From the NCBI RefSeq assembly GCF_000186865.1, contig NW_008705568.1, positions 1,899,221 to 1,912,460 on the forward strand: a stretch of 13,240 nt of DNA. The letters are read 5' to 3'. Positions 12,527 through 13,240 of the stretch are shown here, in pieces (position 1 is the stretch's first letter; every line of letters begins with the position of its first letter). Both the position numbers and the translations under genes were made by a program. The notes below the pieces were generated by a model. That model did no database searches, was not told the DNA's origin, and saw nothing but the letters and a program-made list of their open reading frames with translations. This stretch comes from Aureococcus anophagefferens (lineage: Eukaryota > Sar > Pelagophyceae > Pelagomonadales > Pelagomonadaceae).

Positions 12527-13240
12527 ATGGCCGCCGCCATCGAGCGCGACTACGGTGCCGCGGACTACTGGGAGCGGCGCTACTACGCGGAGCCGCCGCC
12601 CCTGGACCTCTACCTCGGCTACGAGGACCGCGCGTCCGCCGCGCCCCCGCGTTCCCCGGCGCCGCGCACCCCCCCCCGCGTCCCGCAGTCATCCCCTACC
12701 TCGAGCCCGTGCTCGCCGGCGACGCCAAGGACGTGCTCGTCTCCGGCTGCGGGGCGAGCGAGATCGGCGCGGAGCTCAGCGACAGACACGCGCACCGCGT
12801 GGTGTGCGTCGACGCGCGCGTTTCCGGCGTCCCGGCGGCCGCCGCGCGGCCGCGGCGCGGCCGCGGACCCGCCGTTTTTAGGTGCCGCGCGCTCGTCGCG
12901 CACATGCAGCACCGCTACGGCGCCAAGGACCGGCTCGAGTACCGCGAGGCCGACTGCCGCGACCTGCGCGCGTTCGACGAATGCGCCTACGACCTCGTGC
13001 TCGACAAGGCGCTCTTCGACTGCGTGCTCTGCGGGTCGCAGAACCTGAGCGGCGTCGCGCTCATGACGGCCGAGGCGTTCCGCGTGCTCAAGCCCGGCGG
13101 CGCCTACGTCGTCGTCAGCCACGGCGCGCCCCAGACGCGGCTGGGCTACCTCGAGCGGCCCGCGCTCGACTGGCGCGTGTCCATCGTGCCCGTGCAGAAG
13201 CCGCGCATCGCCGCGGAGCCCCAGCGCGCCGACGACGTCT
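12527..13240 (+). CDS. EEF1AKMT4/METTL13-like SAM methyltransferase, 5' three exons, cut by window end
   Basis: Exons 12527-12629, 12689-12815 and 12882 to the edge encode at least 196 residues. The N-terminal DYGAADYWERRYY and LDLYLGYED match the start of EEF1AKMT4-type lysine methyltransferases. Motif I is VLVSGCGASE (50-59), the acidic end of strand 2 is Asp76 in VVCVDA, and LVLDKALFDCVL (115-126) is the family's LDK motif. AFRVLKPGGAYVVVSHG and a DWRVSIVPVQKP strand follow. Family members methylate lysines of elongation factor 1A; the target here is inferred. The first two exons are in different frames, so splicing is required. The chosen introns restore family spacing exactly: YED-LIPYLEPVL, and eleven residues from VD to the Met of the next helix. 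The C-terminal part lies beyond the window. Confidence 0.82.
12630..12688 (+). other. Inferred 59-bp GC-AG intron in the methyltransferase gene
   Basis: The donor is GCGCGTCC and the acceptor CCCGCAG, preceded by a C-rich tract containing a run of nine C. The intron changes the frame, so some splice here is needed. A GT donor at 12651 also keeps frame, but leaves seven extra Ala/Pro-type residues and only a 38-bp intron. Confidence 0.6.
12816..12881 (+). other. Inferred 66-bp GC-AG intron in the methyltransferase gene
   Basis: The donor is GCGCGTTTCC and the acceptor CCGTTTTTAG. The segment is an open in-frame insertion of 22 residues (Ala/Arg/Gly/Pro) between strand 2 and the next helix, where relatives have none. 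The in-frame GT donor at 12804 would delete the SAM-binding aspartate, so GC is preferred. Confidence 0.55.

Noticed and set aside
12804..12881. GT-AG version of the second methyltransferase intron
   Set aside because: It keeps frame but removes the conserved aspartate after strand 2, which binds SAM in this fold.
1..13240. tRNA, rRNA, CRISPR or a bacterial operon
   Set aside because: No cloverleaf, rRNA core or spaced repeat array was seen. Gene order, alternating strands, introns and targeting peptides all speak for a eukaryotic nuclear genome.

Overview
The window looks like a very compact, GC-rich nuclear genome of a eukaryotic microalga. The best guess is a stramenopile, possibly a pelagophyte such as Aureococcus. 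This rests on eukaryotic gene families (DUS1, SURF2, an EEF1AKMT4-like methyltransferase, a CaMK-type kinase), spliceosomal-type introns, a YidD protein with a plastid-type N-terminal extension, and one DNA-transposon-like intron of the introner kind. No species can be fixed from the sequence alone.

Twelve genes lie in 13.2 kb, mostly in alternating orientation. From left to right: the 5' end of an unknown gene (-, cut by the left edge); a Gly/Lys-rich low-complexity protein (+); a YidD-like plastid protein (+); a TupA-type ATP-grasp protein with a membrane anchor (-); a CobW/COG0523 GTPase (+); a CaMK-like protein kinase (-); a DUS1-SURF2 fusion interrupted by a transposon-like intron (-); a phytanoyl-CoA dioxygenase-type enzyme (+); a TPR protein with an MSS51-like C-terminal region (-); a thioredoxin-like protein (+); a small protein with three short basic repeats (-); and an EEF1AKMT4-like methyltransferase (+, cut by the right edge).

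Convergent pairs are almost touching: the stop codons are 15, 7, 47 and 76 bp apart. Divergent pairs share 165-250 bp promoter regions that are less GC-rich than the genes. No gap exceeds 300 bp. The genes do not form a pathway. They are housekeeping or accessory functions side by side: metal homeostasis, tRNA modification, protein methylation, redox, membrane-protein insertion and signalling.

The most notable element is at 6075-6293. A 203-bp insert bounded by perfect 15-bp terminal inverted repeats sits between two copies of an 8-bp target duplication. Removing it with one duplication copy joins two open frames exactly in phase, giving a 420-residue DUS1-SURF2 protein. Its splice sites would be GC-AG, with the GC from the duplicated target and the AG from the inverted repeat. 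The two introns inferred in the right-hand methyltransferase also fit GC-AG best. Two recurrent promoter-region motifs were also seen. No defence, biosynthetic or other multi-gene system was found.
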